64,000 nucleotides of DNA from Microbacterium abyssi (GTDB lineage: Bacteria > Actinomycetota > Actinomycetes > Actinomycetales > Microbacteriaceae). Under the pieces are notes generated by a model, which had not been told where the DNA came from, searched no databases, and worked only from the letters and a program-made list of their open reading frames with translations. A program made the translations under genes and the position numbers. Shown one piece after another: positions 16,616-25,109 of this stretch (position 1 is its first letter; every line of letters begins with the position of its first letter). The stretch is taken from the NCBI RefSeq assembly GCF_015277895.1, contig NZ_CP063815.1:1302001-1366000 (forward strand), written 5' to 3'.

Positions 16616-17824
16616 TCAGGCGTCGAGCAGGCGGCGCAGGTGCGTGCCCACGGCATTCGTCTCGATGAGGAAGCCGTCGTGCCCGAAATCGCTGGTGAGC
16701 ACGACCGCCTGATCACCGTCGATCGTGTTCGGGATGCTGCGCGCGATGCGATGCTGCCCATCGATCGGGAACAGCCGGTCGGTGTCGATGCCGAGCACGA
16801 GCGTCGTGGCCGTGACGGACTGCAGCGCCGTCTCGACGCCGCCGCGGTCGCGGCCCACATCGTGAGAGTTCATGGCCTCGACGAGCGTGAGATAGCTGTT
16901 CGCGTCGAAGCGGCGGGTGAACTTGTTGCCGTGGAAGTCGAGGTACGACTCGACCGCGAAGCGTCCGCCGCGGCCGAGAGGGGAGACCTCGGACTGCCAG
17001 GAGCGCTGGAAGCGCTGGTTCAGCTCGATCGGGCTGCGGTAGTTCAGCAGCGCCATGCGGCGGGCGAGGGCGAGGCCGCGGTGCGGGCCCTCGCCGACGC
17101 TCTGGTCGTAGTACTCGCCGCCTTGGAAGCGCGGGTCGATGCGGATCGCCTCCAACTGCACCGAGTTGAGCGCGATCTGGTCGGCGGTGTTCACCGGGGG
17201 AGAGGACAGCACGGCGAGGCGCTCGACGCGCTCGGGGTGGGTGACGGCCCACTCCAGTGCGTGCATCCCGCCCATCGATCCGCCGACGACGCCCGCCCAG
17301 CGCTCGATGCCGAGCGCGTCGGCAAGACGCACCTGCGAGGCCACCTGGTCGCGCACGGTCAGATACGGGAAGCGCGACGCCCACTCGTAGCCGTCCGGGG
17401 CGATGCTCGCGGGGCCGGTCGAGCCCTGGCATCCGCCGAGCATGTTCGGCGCGATGACGAACCAGCGGTCGGTGTCGAGCGGGGCGCCTGGTCCGACGAT
17501 GTCCTCCCACCAGCCGGCCGTCGGGTGACCTGGGCCGGCGTCGCCGCGCAGGTGGCTGTCTCCGGTGAGCGCGTGCAGCACGAGGATCGCGTTGTCGCGG
17601 GCGGCGTTGAGCTCGCCCCACGACTCGTAGGCGATGCGGATGCTGGGCAGCTCCTGTCCGCTCTCGGTGCGGAAGGCGCCGAACGAGGCGAACTCCCGGG
17701 CGCCGGCGGGGTCGCCGTCACGCCACGCCCCGGTGACGGGAGGACGGGCGCGGAGCAGACGAGCATCGGCCTCGGTCACGCGCGCCGATGGCACGGTGTC
17801 CTCCGAGGTGCTCTGCCAGTCCAT
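16616..17824 (-). CDS. metX: homoserine O-acetyltransferase
   Basis: Acetylates L-homoserine with acetyl-CoA, the entry to methionine synthesis by direct sulfhydrylation. It is an alpha/beta hydrolase fold of 402 residues. The nucleophile elbow GGSMGGMHALEW lies near residue 183; the Asp and His of the triad are expected in LGIDTDRLFPI and SDFGHDGFL near the C-terminus. RIAYESWGELN and NMLGGCQGSTGPAS are family signatures. Start ATG 17824 has the ribosome site TGGAGG 4 bases upstream. metY, making the next step, lies upstream on the same strand, but a DUF559 gene in reverse orientation stands between them. Confidence 0.95.
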   Translation of the reverse strand: MDWQSTSEDTVPSARVTEADARLLRARPPVTGAWRDGDPAGAREFASFGAFRTESGQELPSIRIAYESWGELNAARDNAILVLHALTGDSHLRGDAGPGHPTAGWWEDIVGPGAPLDTDRWFVIAPNMLGGCQGSTGPASIAPDGYEWASRFPYLTVRDQVASQVRLADALGIERWAGVVGGSMGGMHALEWAVTHPERVERLAVLSSPPVNTADQIALNSVQLEAIRIDPRFQGGEYYDQSVGEGPHRGLALARRMALLNYRSPIELNQRFQRSWQSEVSPLGRGGRFAVESYLDFHGNKFTRRFDANSYLTLVEAMNSHDVGRDRGGVETALQSVTATTLVLGIDTDRLFPIDGQHRIARSIPNTIDGDQAVVLTSDFGHDGFLIETNAVGTHLRRLLDA

Positions 17825-17861
17825 GCCTCCATTCTCGCCTGCCCGCAGCGCCGGGCGCCCA

Positions 17862-17870
17862 ACGTTACGT
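17862..17870 (-). promoter_or_regulatory. candidate metX promoter element with GTTACGT motif
   Basis: ACGTTACGT on the plus strand. Its reverse complement contains TAACGT, a possible -10 for metX about 37 bases before the start. GTTACGT is also half of the palindrome in front of metY, so a shared regulator is possible. Low confidence. Confidence 0.3.
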
Positions 17871-17934
17871 GGCGGCTTGCTCACTGCTCCACAGGCTCGT
17901 CGTTCCGGTTCCTCCCGCTCCGCACACCGTTGAG

Positions 17935-17982
17935 AGGAGGAAATTGCCGGTTCCCAGTGCGCTTGGCCGACAACTTCCTCCT
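17935..17982. repeat. 48-bp hairpin repeat, copy 1
   Basis: Two 16-base arms around a 16-base loop: AGGAGGAAATTGCCGG (17935-17950) and CCGACAACTTCCTCCT (17967-17982). Fourteen of sixteen positions pair; one of the other two is a possible G-T. Copy 2, at 19035, has the same arm sequence, arm length and loop length but a different loop. This copy lies between the metX promoter region and the DUF559 gene, 121 bases before the latter's ATG. The surrounding 17825-18103 has no other recognisable gene. Confidence 0.85.
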
Positions 17983-18103
17983 TTGATCGGCGCAGTAGGC
18001 GGCATCCGCGAGTCGTCGTCCACAGGTGCCGAGCCGCGCCCACTCTCCACGGATCGTGCGGTGGTGGGAATCGCGCCACGGGTGACCACGCGAACATGGG
18101 CGG

Positions 18104-19030
18104 ATGAGACGTCGAGCACCCCTTGCTCGCCACCTGGGCGAGCGGTTCACCACTGCCGCGGCAGCAGCTGCGGGAGTAGGCCGTTCCCGGCGCGATGCAC
18201 CCGATCTCGATCGTCCGTACTACGGTGTTCGGGCGAGGGAGGCACCGGTGGAGTTCCGTGACTTCGTCGACTGCTATCGAGCCCGTCTGAAGCCAGGCCA
18301 GCGATACGGCGGGCGCACCGCGATGCGGTTGTGGGGGTTGCCGCATCCGGAGAGATGGACGTCAACGGAACCGCTCGAGATCATGGTGCCGGCGGACGCG
18401 GCGCCGGTGCGCACCGCAGGGGTGAAGGCGCGACGACTCGCGGCTGAACGGGCGGAGACGCGGATCCTCACGGGTGTGCCTGTCGTCGACCCGGTCGCGG
18501 CTCTGTTCGGCTGTGCGACCGAACTGACCGTGGACCAGGCGGTGATCGTCATCGACGCGCTGATCAGCACGGCTTCCAACTACCCCGACCTCGGCCCCGG
18601 GCGGCCGATGAGCAACCTGCCGGAGGTGGAGGACAGGCTGCGTAGCTGGGGCAGGTTCCCCGGCTGCGCCACGATCCGCGCCGCCCTGCTACAGGCTCGA
18701 GAACGCGTGGAGTCGCCGAAGGAGACCGAGACCAGACTGCTGATCCTCGCATCGGGTTTGCCTGAGCCGGTGGTGCAGTTCGACGTTCGAGACGGTGGAC
18801 GCTTCATCGCCCGAGTCGATCTGGCATATCCGCATCTGCGGATCGCGATCGAATACGAGGGCGACGGACACCGCGTCGACAAGGAGCAGTGGCGCACGGA
18901 CATCCGGCGTCAGCGTGATCTCGAGGATCGGGGCTGGATCGTGATCCGACTGACCGAGGGGGACCTTGCCGACGGCGGCCTCGCGTTCCTGACCCGCGTC
19001 CGTCGGGTGATCGCGCTCCGCTCACAGTGA
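18104..19030 (+). CDS. DUF559-type (Vsr-like nuclease fold) protein with AbiEi-like N-terminal region
   Basis: A 308-residue protein. The C-terminal third matches the DUF559/Vsr-like endonuclease fold: ETRLLILASGLPEPVVQFDV, then RVDLAYPHLRIAIEYEGDGH with D239, E250 and H256 in place for a metal site, and a basic helix QWRTDIRRQRDLEDRGW followed by IVIRL. The N-terminal part (RYGGRTAMRLWGLP and TGVPVVDPVAALFGCA) resembles the region joined to this domain in many actinobacterial proteins, sometimes annotated as AbiEi-like antitoxin. Activity and target are unknown. The gene stands alone, antisense to the met genes, with a hairpin repeat 5 bases after its stop. Start ATG 18104 has no strong ribosome site. 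Confidence 0.75.
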   Translation: MRRRAPLARHLGERFTTAAAAAAGVGRSRRDAPDLDRPYYGVRAREAPVEFRDFVDCYRARLKPGQRYGGRTAMRLWGLPHPERWTSTEPLEIMVPADAAPVRTAGVKARRLAAERAETRILTGVPVVDPVAALFGCATELTVDQAVIVIDALISTASNYPDLGPGRPMSNLPEVEDRLRSWGRFPGCATIRAALLQARERVESPKETETRLLILASGLPEPVVQFDVRDGGRFIARVDLAYPHLRIAIEYEGDGHRVDKEQWRTDIRRQRDLEDRGWIVIRLTEGDLADGGLAFLTRVRRVIALRSQ

Positions 19031-19034
19031 CGAA

Positions 19035-19082
19035 AGGAGGAAGTTGCCGCCTCTCGAACGAGATGACCGGCAACTTCCTCCT
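19035..19082. repeat. 48-bp hairpin repeat, copy 2
   Basis: Arms AGGAGGAAGTTGCCGC (19035-19050) and CCGGCAACTTCCTCCT (19067-19082) pair at 15 of 16 positions. The 16-base loop can form its own TCTCG/CGAGA stem. It begins 4 bases after the TGA of the DUF559 gene and ends 24 bases before the metY stop, so it could serve as a two-way terminator between these convergent genes. There is no T-tract. Confidence 0.9.
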
Positions 19083-19106
19083 CTGGTGAAGCTCGAGGCG
19101 AGCGCG

Positions 19107-20429
19107 TCAGGCGCGAGCGGCCTCCGACACGCGGCGTGCGGCGGCGAGTGCCTGCTCGAGGTCGGCCTTGAGGTCGTCGATGTTCTCCAGGCCCACCGAC
19201 AGACGCACGAGTCCGGGCGTGACACCCGAGGTGAGCTGCTGCTCGGGCGTGAGCTGCGAGTGCGTCGTCGATGCCGGGTGGATGACCAGCGAGCGCACGT
19301 CGCCGATGTTGGCGAGGTGGCTGAACAGCGACAGGCTGTTGACGAACTCGCGGCCGGCCTCCACGCCGCCCTTCAGCTCGAATGACAGCACCGCGCCGAC
19401 CCCCTTGGGAGCGTACTCGTTGGCCTTGGCGTACCACGGCGATGAGGGGAGCCCTGAGTAGTTCACGGAGGCGACGTCGGAGTGGTTCTCGAGCCACTCG
19501 GCGATCTCCTGCGCGTTCTGCACGTGGCGCTCGATGCGCAGCGAGAGCGTCTCGATGCCCTGGATCAGGTTCCATGCGCTCTGCGGGGCGATGGCCGAGC
19601 CGAGGTCGCGCAGCAGCTGCACGCGCGCCTTGATGATGTAGGCGAGCGCATCGCCGACCGCGGTGGTGTACACCGCACCGTGGTACGACGGGTCGGGCTC
19701 TGTGAGCTCGGGGAACTTGGCCGCGTGCTCCGACCACGCGAACGTGCCCCCGTCGACGATCGCGCCGCCGATGGTGGTGCCGTGGCCGCCGAGGAACTTC
19801 GTGACCGAGTGCACGACGATGTCGGCACCGTGCTCGAACGGGCGGATCAGGTACGGGGTCGCGATCGTGTTGTCGACGATCAGCGGGATGCCGCTGTCAT
19901 GCGCGACGTCGGCGATGCCGCGGATGTCGAGCACGTTGATCTTCGGGTTGCCGATGGTCTCGGCGAAGAACAGCTTCGTGTTCGGGCGGATCGCGGCGCG
20001 CCACTCCTCGATGTCGTCCTGGTTCTCGACGAAGGTGACCTCGACGCCGAGCTTGGCGAGCGTGTACTTGAACAGGTTGTACGTGCCGCCGTAGATCGAG
20101 CTGGAGGAGACGAAGTGGTCGCCGGCCTGCGCGATGTTCAGCACGGCGAACGTCGACGCGGCCTGGCCGCTGGAGAGCACCAGGGCACCGGTGCCGCCTT
20201 CGAGTGCCGCGAGACGCTGCTCGAGCACGTCCTGGGTCGGGTTCTGGATGCGGGTGTAGATGTTGCCGAACTCAGCGAGGGCGAACAGGTTCGCGGCGTG
20301 ATCCGCGTTGTCGAACACGTACGAGGTGGTCTGGTAGATCGGCGTGGCGCGGGCCTTGGTCACCGGGTCGGGAGCAGCACCGGAATGGATCTGCTTGGTC
20401 TCGAAACGCCAGGTCTCGGGTGCGGACAT
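19107..20429 (-). CDS. metY: O-acetylhomoserine sulfhydrylase (O-acetylhomoserine aminocarboxypropyltransferase)
   Basis: A PLP enzyme that makes homocysteine from O-acetylhomoserine and sulfide. It has 440 residues, as expected. Signatures: FETKQIHSGAAPDPVTKARATPIYQTTSYVFD at the N-terminus, SSGQAASTFAVLNIA (PLP phosphate binding), and HSVTKFLGGHGTTIGG near residue 205, where the lysine forms the PLP Schiff base. The C-terminal helix region ends LEQALAAARRVSEAARA. The ATG has the ribosome site GAGGAGG 5 bases upstream and a leader of about 45 bases behind a promoter with operator-like repeats. It supplies methionine together with metX. Confidence 0.95.
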   Translation of the reverse strand: MSAPETWRFETKQIHSGAAPDPVTKARATPIYQTTSYVFDNADHAANLFALAEFGNIYTRIQNPTQDVLEQRLAALEGGTGALVLSSGQAASTFAVLNIAQAGDHFVSSSSIYGGTYNLFKYTLAKLGVEVTFVENQDDIEEWRAAIRPNTKLFFAETIGNPKINVLDIRGIADVAHDSGIPLIVDNTIATPYLIRPFEHGADIVVHSVTKFLGGHGTTIGGAIVDGGTFAWSEHAAKFPELTEPDPSYHGAVYTTAVGDALAYIIKARVQLLRDLGSAIAPQSAWNLIQGIETLSLRIERHVQNAQEIAEWLENHSDVASVNYSGLPSSPWYAKANEYAPKGVGAVLSFELKGGVEAGREFVNSLSLFSHLANIGDVRSLVIHPASTTHSQLTPEQQLTSGVTPGLVRLSVGLENIDDLKADLEQALAAARRVSEAARA

Positions 20430-20479
20430 GTGTGCCTCCTCGGCTGGGTTGAGATGATCCGGCGGATGCCATTGCAGCG

Positions 20480-20508
20480 AGCGTACGGAATCCCGCGCGT
20501 GTCAACAA
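20480..20508 (-). promoter_or_regulatory. metY promoter
   Basis: On the minus strand TTGTTG (20503-20508), 17 bases, then TACGCT (20480-20485). A better -35 match, TTGACA (20500-20505), lies 14 bases from the same -10. The promoter is overlapped by an 8-bp inverted repeat. Confidence 0.5.
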
Positions 20509-20517
20509 AGCGCGGGA
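20491..20517. repeat. operator-like inverted repeat over the metY promoter
   Basis: Perfect arms TCCCGCGC (20491-20498) and GCGCGGGA (20510-20517) with an 11-base spacer, covering the -35 element. A dimeric repressor site is a reasonable reading; no regulator is encoded nearby. Confidence 0.45.
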
Positions 20518-20519
20518 AA

Positions 20520-20531
20520 TGTTACGTAACA
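20520..20531. promoter_or_regulatory. 12-bp palindrome between metY and the SDR gene
   Basis: TGTTACGTAACA is a perfect palindrome just upstream of the metY promoter and 44 bases before the divergent SDR start. The half-site GTTACGT recurs before metX (17864-17870) and, as GTTACGTGAC, before the alpha/beta hydrolase (28640-28649). Confidence 0.4.
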
Positions 20532-20563
20532 ACGGCAAGTGCCGCGATCACGCGGAAAAGTCG

Positions 20564-20569
20564 TACGGT
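20564..20569 (+). promoter_or_regulatory. -10 hexamer, leaderless start for the SDR gene
   Basis: TACGGT ends 6 bases before ATG 20576. The spacer GGAGGC doubles as a possible ribosome site. Confidence 0.5.
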
Positions 20570-20575
20570 GGAGGC

Positions 20576-21364
20576 ATGGTGACACGGCGTGCAGTGGTGA
20601 CTGGGGCGAGTTCGGGTATCGGCGAGGCGACGGTGCGCGATCTGCGTGCTCGCGGATGGGACGTCGTCGGCATCGCCAGACGCGCAGACCGCCTCCAGGC
20701 GCTCGCCGATGAGACCGGAGCATCGGCGATCGCCTGCGATCTCACCGACCAGGATGCCGTCGCCGCGCTGCTCGCCGAGATCGACGCCGCCGGCCCCGTG
20801 CACGCGCTGGTGCAGGTCGCCGGAGGCGCCCGCGGCACCGACCGCGTCGAGGACGGCTCCACCTCGGACTGGCAGTGGATGTTCGATGTGAACGTGCTGG
20901 CGACGCAGCGACTCGTCGCCGGCGTCCTGCCGTTGCTGCGGCGTGCCGCGGCAGGAGGAGGCCACGGCGACCTCGTCTTCGTCACGTCGACGGCCGCGCA
21001 GACCGCGTATGCGGGCGGTGGCGGGTACAACGCCGCCAAGGCCGCCGAGTCGATGCTCGTGAAGGCCCTCCGCCAGGAGCTGAACGGCGAGCCGATCCGC
21101 GTCGTCGAGATCGCACCCGGACTGGTCCACACCGAGGAGTTCACCCTGAATCGGCTCGGCGGCGACCAGGTCGCGGCGGACGCCGTCTACGCGGGCGTCG
21201 AGGCGCCGCTGACCGCGCACGACGTCGCGGATGTCATCGGCTACGCGCTGGGTGCCCCTGGCCACGTGAACCTCGACCTCATCACGATGCGCCCCGTCGC
21301 GCAGTCCGCCCAGCACATGCTGGCGCGCGGCCCGCTGCGCGTCCGGCCGGAGCACGAGGACTGA
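20576..21364 (+). CDS. short-chain dehydrogenase/reductase
   Basis: A classical SDR of 262 residues with a Rossmann fold. The cofactor loop is [13 protein letters not shown] near residue 8, followed by RRADR, which favours NADP(H). The catalytic Tyr-Lys pair is YNAAK near 151, preceded by the serine in VFVTSTAA. The family reduces or oxidises alcohols and ketones; the substrate is unknown. The start gives [16 protein letters not shown], which fits the fold; upstream in-frame codons would lie across the promoter. ung follows after 5 bases, so the two are probably co-transcribed. Confidence 0.88.
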   Translation: MVTRRAVVTGASSGIGEATVRDLRARGWDVVGIARRADRLQALADETGASAIACDLTDQDAVAALLAEIDAAGPVHALVQVAGGARGTDRVEDGSTSDWQWMFDVNVLATQRLVAGVLPLLRRAAAGGGHGDLVFVTSTAAQTAYAGGGGYNAAKAAESMLVKALRQELNGEPIRVVEIAPGLVHTEEFTLNRLGGDQVAADAVYAGVEAPLTAHDVADVIGYALGAPGHVNLDLITMRPVAQSAQHMLARGPLRVRPEHED

Positions 21365-21369
21365 GACGC

Positions 21370-22071
21370 GTGCCGGGTCGGTCACTGGCACAGCTGGCGG
21401 ACGAGGGGCTGCTGGATCCCGGCTGGGCTGCGGCACTCGCGCCCGTGGCGGACGTCATCAGCGGCATCGGCGATCGGCTGCGCGGAGAGCAGGCGCACGG
21501 TGCCGGATACCTTCCGGACGGCGCGCATGTCCTGCGTGCCTTCCAGCGCCCGCTCGCCGATGTGCGGGTCCTGATCACCGGCCAGGACCCGTATCCGACG
21601 CCGGGGCACCCGATCGGCCTGTCGTTCGCCGTCGAGCGCCACGTGCGTCCACTGCCGCGGAGCCTCAACAACATCTATGCCGAGCTGCAGAGCGATCTCG
21701 GCATCCCGCCCGCCTCGCACGGCGACCTGACGGCGTGGAGCGATCAGGGCGTGCTGCTGCTGAACCGGGTGCTCACGGTCAGGCCGGGCGCCCCCGGATC
21801 GCACCGCGGCTGGGGCTGGGAGCAGGTCTCAGAACTCGCCATCCGCACGCTCGTCGCCCGCGACCAGCCGCTCGTCGCGATCCTGTGGGGGAGGGACGCC
21901 GCGAACCTCCAGCCGCTCCTCGGTGAAACCCCCGTGATCACTTCCGCCCACCCGTCACCGCTGTCGGCCAGGCGGGGGTTCTTCGGCTCCCGGCCGTTCT
22001 CCCGAGCCAACGCGCTGCTCGAGGAGCAGGGTGCGCCGCCGGTGGATTGGCGCGTGGGCGGCGAACTATAG
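21370..22071 (+). CDS. ung: uracil-DNA glycosylase, family 1
   Basis: Removes uracil from DNA at the start of base excision repair. It has 233 residues. The water-activating motif [16 protein letters not shown] is near residue 80, LLLNRVLTV follows in the middle, and the DNA-intercalating [21 protein letters not shown] is near 195. The GTG start at 21370 is 5 bases after the SDR stop; no better start in frame gives a complete domain. Its TAG stop forms the first three bases of the -10 hexamer of the next gene. Confidence 0.95.
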   Translation: MPGRSLAQLADEGLLDPGWAAALAPVADVISGIGDRLRGEQAHGAGYLPDGAHVLRAFQRPLADVRVLITGQDPYPTPGHPIGLSFAVERHVRPLPRSLNNIYAELQSDLGIPPASHGDLTAWSDQGVLLLNRVLTVRPGAPGSHRGWGWEQVSELAIRTLVARDQPLVAILWGRDAANLQPLLGETPVITSAHPSPLSARRGFFGSRPFSRANALLEEQGAPPVDWRVGGEL

Positions 22072-22074
22072 GCT
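22069..22074 (+). promoter_or_regulatory. -10 hexamer overlapping the ung stop codon
   Basis: TAGGCT begins with the ung TAG and ends 6 bases before ATG 22081, predicting a leaderless mRNA for the acetyltransferase. Confidence 0.5.
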
Positions 22075-22080
22075 GAGCGC

Positions 22081-22683
22081 ATGCAGTTCGAGCCCGGCGA
22101 CCAGCGTCGACGGCTGCCGCGCCACCTGCGCGCCCCTGAGCCTGCCCCCGACGAGTTCTCATTCACGATCCGCCCTGCGCGCCCCGGCGATCTCCCCGAT
22201 GTCCGGGGCATCTACAACCACTACGTGGAGAACTCCGTCGTCACCTTCGACGAGAAGCCGTCCACGCACCGCTACTGGCGCGAGAAGTTCGCGATGCTGG
22301 CGAAGCTGAAGCTGCCGTTCCTCGTCGCGGTGACTCCCACCGGCCAGGTGATCGGGTACGCCCTCGTGCAGCCGTGGGCGAGCAAGTCCGCGTACCGCTA
22401 CACGGTCGAGAACTCGATCTATCTCGGCCCTGGCGCCGGTGGCAAGGGGCTGGGCACGGCACTCCTCGTGGCGCTGATCGAGACGTGCGAGCAGATCGGC
22501 CTGCGCGAGATCGTCGCCGTGATCAGCGACAGCGGCGCAGAAGCGTCGATCCGCCTGCACGAGCGGCACGGTTTCGTCGAGGTGGGGCGGATGGGCCGGG
22601 TCGGATTCAAGTTCGGCCGGTCGCTCGGCACGGTCTACCTGCAGCGTTCGCTCAAGCCGAAGCCGCGTCGCCGCCGGGGATGA
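22081..22683 (+). CDS. GNAT N-acetyltransferase, phosphinothricin-acetyltransferase-like
   Basis: A 200-residue acetyltransferase related to the Pat/Bar/YncA group. FTIRPARPGDLPDVRGIYNHYVENSVVTFDEKP at about 28-60 is the family N-terminus, and the acetyl-CoA loop is GPGAGGKGLGTALLVALIE near 120. AVISDSGAEASIRLHERHGFVEVGRMGRVGFKFGR is the typical C-terminal half. The likely substrates are primary amines such as phosphinothricin or methionine sulfoximine analogues. An N-terminal extension of about 25 charged residues is present. The 3' end overlaps the convergent ABC ATPase gene by 32 bases. Confidence 0.85.
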   Translation: MQFEPGDQRRRLPRHLRAPEPAPDEFSFTIRPARPGDLPDVRGIYNHYVENSVVTFDEKPSTHRYWREKFAMLAKLKLPFLVAVTPTGQVIGYALVQPWASKSAYRYTVENSIYLGPGAGGKGLGTALLVALIETCEQIGLREIVAVISDSGAEASIRLHERHGFVEVGRMGRVGFKFGRSLGTVYLQRSLKPKPRRRRG

Positions 22684-23455
22684 CGGGTATCGCGGCGAGC
22701 AGCCGCCTGGTGTAATCCTGCTGCGGGTGCAGCAGCACATCGGCGGTGGCGCCGCGCTCGACGATCGTGCCGTCCTTCATGACCGCGACCGTGTCGCACA
22801 GGTTCTGCACCACGCCGATGTCGTGCGAGACCAGGATCAGCGTGAGGTCCTCGGTCTCGAGCAGGCTCCGCAGGACATCGAGGATTTGCGCGCGCACGGT
22901 GACGTCGAGCGCCGAGAGAGGCTCGTCGCCGACGAGGATGCGCGGGCGGTGCACGATCGCCCGTGCGATCGCGACCCGCTGACGCTGTCCGCCCGAGAAC
23001 TCGTGCGGGTACCGCTCGGCCATCGCCGGATCCAGCCCGACCTGAGTGAGCACCTCCCGTACGCGAGCCCGCCGGTCGCCCTCGATACCGAGGGCCCACA
23101 ACGGCTCGGCGATGATCTGCCCGGCGCTCATCCGCGGATCCAGCGATGCGTACGGGTCCTGGAAGACGAGTCCGGTCGCACGGCGGAGCCAGTGCAGCGA
23201 GCGAGCGGATGCCGCGGCATCCACGCGCCTTCCGTCGATGTCGACGGTGCCGGCGGTCGGTCGATCCAAGCCCAGCAGGAGCCTGACGAGTGTGGACTTA
23301 CCCGACCCGGACTCGCCGATGATGCCGATCGACTCGCCTGACTCGATGCGGAGATCGGTCGGATGCAGCGCGGTCTGCGTGCGGGCGCGGTCGAACATCG
23401 TGCGCCGTGGCACCGGGAACTCGCGGCTCAGTCCGCGGACCTCGATGAGGCTCAT
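22652..23455 (-). CDS. peptide-type ABC transporter ATP-binding protein (second ATPase)
   Basis: A 267-residue ATPase of the Dpp/Opp/nickel type. Walker A is [18 protein letters not shown] near residue 48, the signature is [18 protein letters not shown], and Walker B is [15 protein letters not shown]. It starts at ATG 23455, overlapping the stop of the preceding ATPase by ATGA, rather than at the upstream in-frame codon that would add MATGGRRR. It is the last gene of a five-gene operon (binding protein, two permeases, two ATPases). The substrate is probably a peptide, but nickel or another oligomer cannot be excluded. Confidence 0.92.
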   Translation of the reverse strand: MSLIEVRGLSREFPVPRRTMFDRARTQTALHPTDLRIESGESIGIIGESGSGKSTLVRLLLGLDRPTAGTVDIDGRRVDAAASARSLHWLRRATGLVFQDPYASLDPRMSAGQIIAEPLWALGIEGDRRARVREVLTQVGLDPAMAERYPHEFSGGQRQRVAIARAIVHRPRILVGDEPLSALDVTVRAQILDVLRSLLETEDLTLILVSHDIGVVQNLCDTVAVMKDGTIVERGATADVLLHPQQDYTRRLLAAIPVIPGGDAASA

Positions 23456-24243
23456 GCGCCGCCGCCCTCCGGTCGCCACAGGGTCGCGGTGGCATCGCGC
23501 AACAATCCCTGGGTGACGGGGGATTCCGGGGCGGACAGGAGCGTAGGCACCGGCGCGGCCTCCACGACCCTGCCGTTCTCGAGGACCACCCCGTGCGTGG
23601 CGACCTGCGAGAGCACGGCGAGGTCGTGCGTGATGAACATCAGCGACATACCGTTCTCGGAGACCAGGGACAGCAGCAGCCGGAGGATCTCGGCCTGGAT
23701 GGTGACGTCGAGTGCCGTCGTCGGCTCGTCCGCGATCAGCAGCCGCGGGCGGCAGGCCAGCGCCATCGCGATCGCGACCCGCTGCCGCTGACCGCCCGAG
23801 AGCTGATGCGGGTACTTGTCGACGATCGTCTCGGGATCGGGCAGGTGCACGCGTGCGGCCTCCTCGATCGCGCGGGCCCGCGCTTCGCGCTTGCTCACCC
23901 CGGTGTGGATGCGCACGGACTCCGCGATCTGCCGTCCGACCGTGCGGATCGGGTTGAGCGCGGTGCGCGGCTCCTGGAACACGATGCCGATGTCGTCGCC
24001 GCGGAAGCGGGCGAGCTCCCTGTCCGGCATCCCGATCAGCTCGGTGCCGTCCCAGCGGATGCTGCCGCGCGCCTGCGCGCCGTCGGGGAGCAGGCCGAGC
24101 GCGGCGAGGGCCGTGATCGACTTACCGGACCCGGATTCGCCGATCAGACCGAGCCGTCCGCCGTCGGGAATCTCGAAGGAGATCCCGTCCACGACGCGGC
24201 GACCGTCGATCTCGACGACGAGGTCCTCGACGGAAAGACTCAT
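23452..24243 (-). CDS. peptide-type ABC transporter ATP-binding protein (first ATPase)
   Basis: A 263-residue ATPase pairing with the following one. Walker A is [18 protein letters not shown] near residue 38, the Q-loop [18 protein letters not shown] is typical of the DppD/OppD class, the signature is [19 protein letters not shown], and Walker B is [14 protein letters not shown]. It starts at ATG 24243, overlapping the permease stop by 4 bases. The C-terminal oligopeptide-specific extension is short, which is why each half of the ATPase pair is a separate gene. Confidence 0.92.
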   Translation of the reverse strand: MSLSVEDLVVEIDGRRVVDGISFEIPDGGRLGLIGESGSGKSITALAALGLLPDGAQARGSIRWDGTELIGMPDRELARFRGDDIGIVFQEPRTALNPIRTVGRQIAESVRIHTGVSKREARARAIEEAARVHLPDPETIVDKYPHQLSGGQRQRVAIAMALACRPRLLIADEPTTALDVTIQAEILRLLLSLVSENGMSLMFITHDLAVLSQVATHGVVLENGRVVEAAPVPTLLSAPESPVTQGLLRDATATLWRPEGGGA

Positions 24244-25109
24244 GCGACCACCGCCGGCGTGTGGGTTTCGGCCGAACGGTGCTGCAGCGTCGGGTCGGTG
24301 GCCTCGCGCAGCGCGTCGCCGAGCAGATTGAGCGCGAGCACCGTGATCGTGATTGCAAGGCCCGGCCAGATGACCGACAGCGGGTGGATGCTGATGTACC
24401 GCTGCAGGTCGGACAGCAGGATGCCCCAGGACGGCTCCGTGACGGAGGCGCCGAAGCCCAGATACGACAGGCCCGCCTCGGCGAGAACCGCGACGGCCAT
24501 CGACCAGGACAACTGAACGATGAACACCGGGGCGACGTTCGGCAGCAGATGGCGCAGCAGATTCTGCGATGCGGTGAGACCGGAAGCGCGCCCGGCGAGC
24601 ACGAAATCGCTCTGCTGCACGCGGCGGAGCTCGGGGCGGGTGACGCGGGCGATGTTCACGCCGAAGCCGATGCCGACCGCCCAGATCACGACCCACAGCG
24701 ACCCGCCCCACACCGAGGAGATCATCATCGCGATGATGAGCACGGGGAACGCGATCAGGATGTCGACGAGCACCGCGACCGTCTCGCGCATCCAGCGGAA
24801 GGTCAGCGCGCCGAGCGCGGCCAGCGCGATGCCCACGATCGTGGCCACGATGCCGGCGCCGATGCTCACGAAAGCAGTCGTGCGGGTGCCCGCCATGATG
24901 AGGCTGAGGATGTCGCGGCCGGTGCCGTCCGTGCCGAGCAGATGCGGCCACCCGGGCGGGGCCCAGCGACCTCGCACGTCGGCTTCGCGCGGATCGAACG
25001 GCGTCCAGAACTGGGCTACGACCGCGACGACGGCGATCACCGCGACTGCGATGAGACCGAAGCGTCCTGTCGCGCTGCTCCAGAGGCGACGCAGCCAGCG
25101 GGGCATCAT
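24240..25109 (-). CDS. peptide-type ABC transporter permease, DppC-like
   Basis: An integral membrane protein of 289 residues with about six helices. The N-terminal cytoplasmic stretch is followed by a loop HLLGTDGTGRDILSLIMAGTRT, diagnostic for DppC/OppC. The EAA coupling loop is seen in FVLAGRASGLTASQNLLRHLLPN. Two adjacent starts exist (ATGATG at 25109 and 25106); the first overlaps the stop of the upstream permease by 4 bases and is used here. Confidence 0.92.
   Translation of the reverse strand: MMPRWLRRLWSSATGRFGLIAVAVIAVVAVVAQFWTPFDPREADVRGRWAPPGWPHLLGTDGTGRDILSLIMAGTRTTAFVSIGAGIVATIVGIALAALGALTFRWMRETVAVLVDILIAFPVLIIAMMISSVWGGSLWVVIWAVGIGFGVNIARVTRPELRRVQQSDFVLAGRASGLTASQNLLRHLLPNVAPVFIVQLSWSMAVAVLAEAGLSYLGFGASVTEPSWGILLSDLQRYISIHPLSVIWPGLAITITVLALNLLGDALREATDPTLQHRSAETHTPAVVA

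Larger units (their letters stand above)
17935..19082. mobile_element. putative hairpin-bracketed DUF559 cassette inserted between metY and metX
   Basis: The 1148-bp unit begins and ends exactly with two 48-bp hairpins of one design and contains a single plus-strand gene. It separates two minus-strand methionine genes that are often neighbours in actinobacteria. No transposase or target-site duplication is seen, so mobility is an inference from the symmetrical repeat arrangement. Confidence 0.45.

Noticed and set aside
17825..18103. Small gene in the 280-base gap between metX and the DUF559 gene
   Set aside because: Open frames there are continuations of shadow frames and include the hairpin; no start with a ribosome site gives a plausible protein.
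19035..19082. Simple intrinsic terminator for the DUF559 gene
   Set aside because: No T-tract follows, and a second copy of the same structure lies upstream of the gene, which a terminator reading does not explain. A termination role is still possible.
20430..20480. SAM riboswitch in the metY leader
   Set aside because: The leader is only about 45 bases and lacks the conserved core of SAM-I or SAM-IV aptamers.
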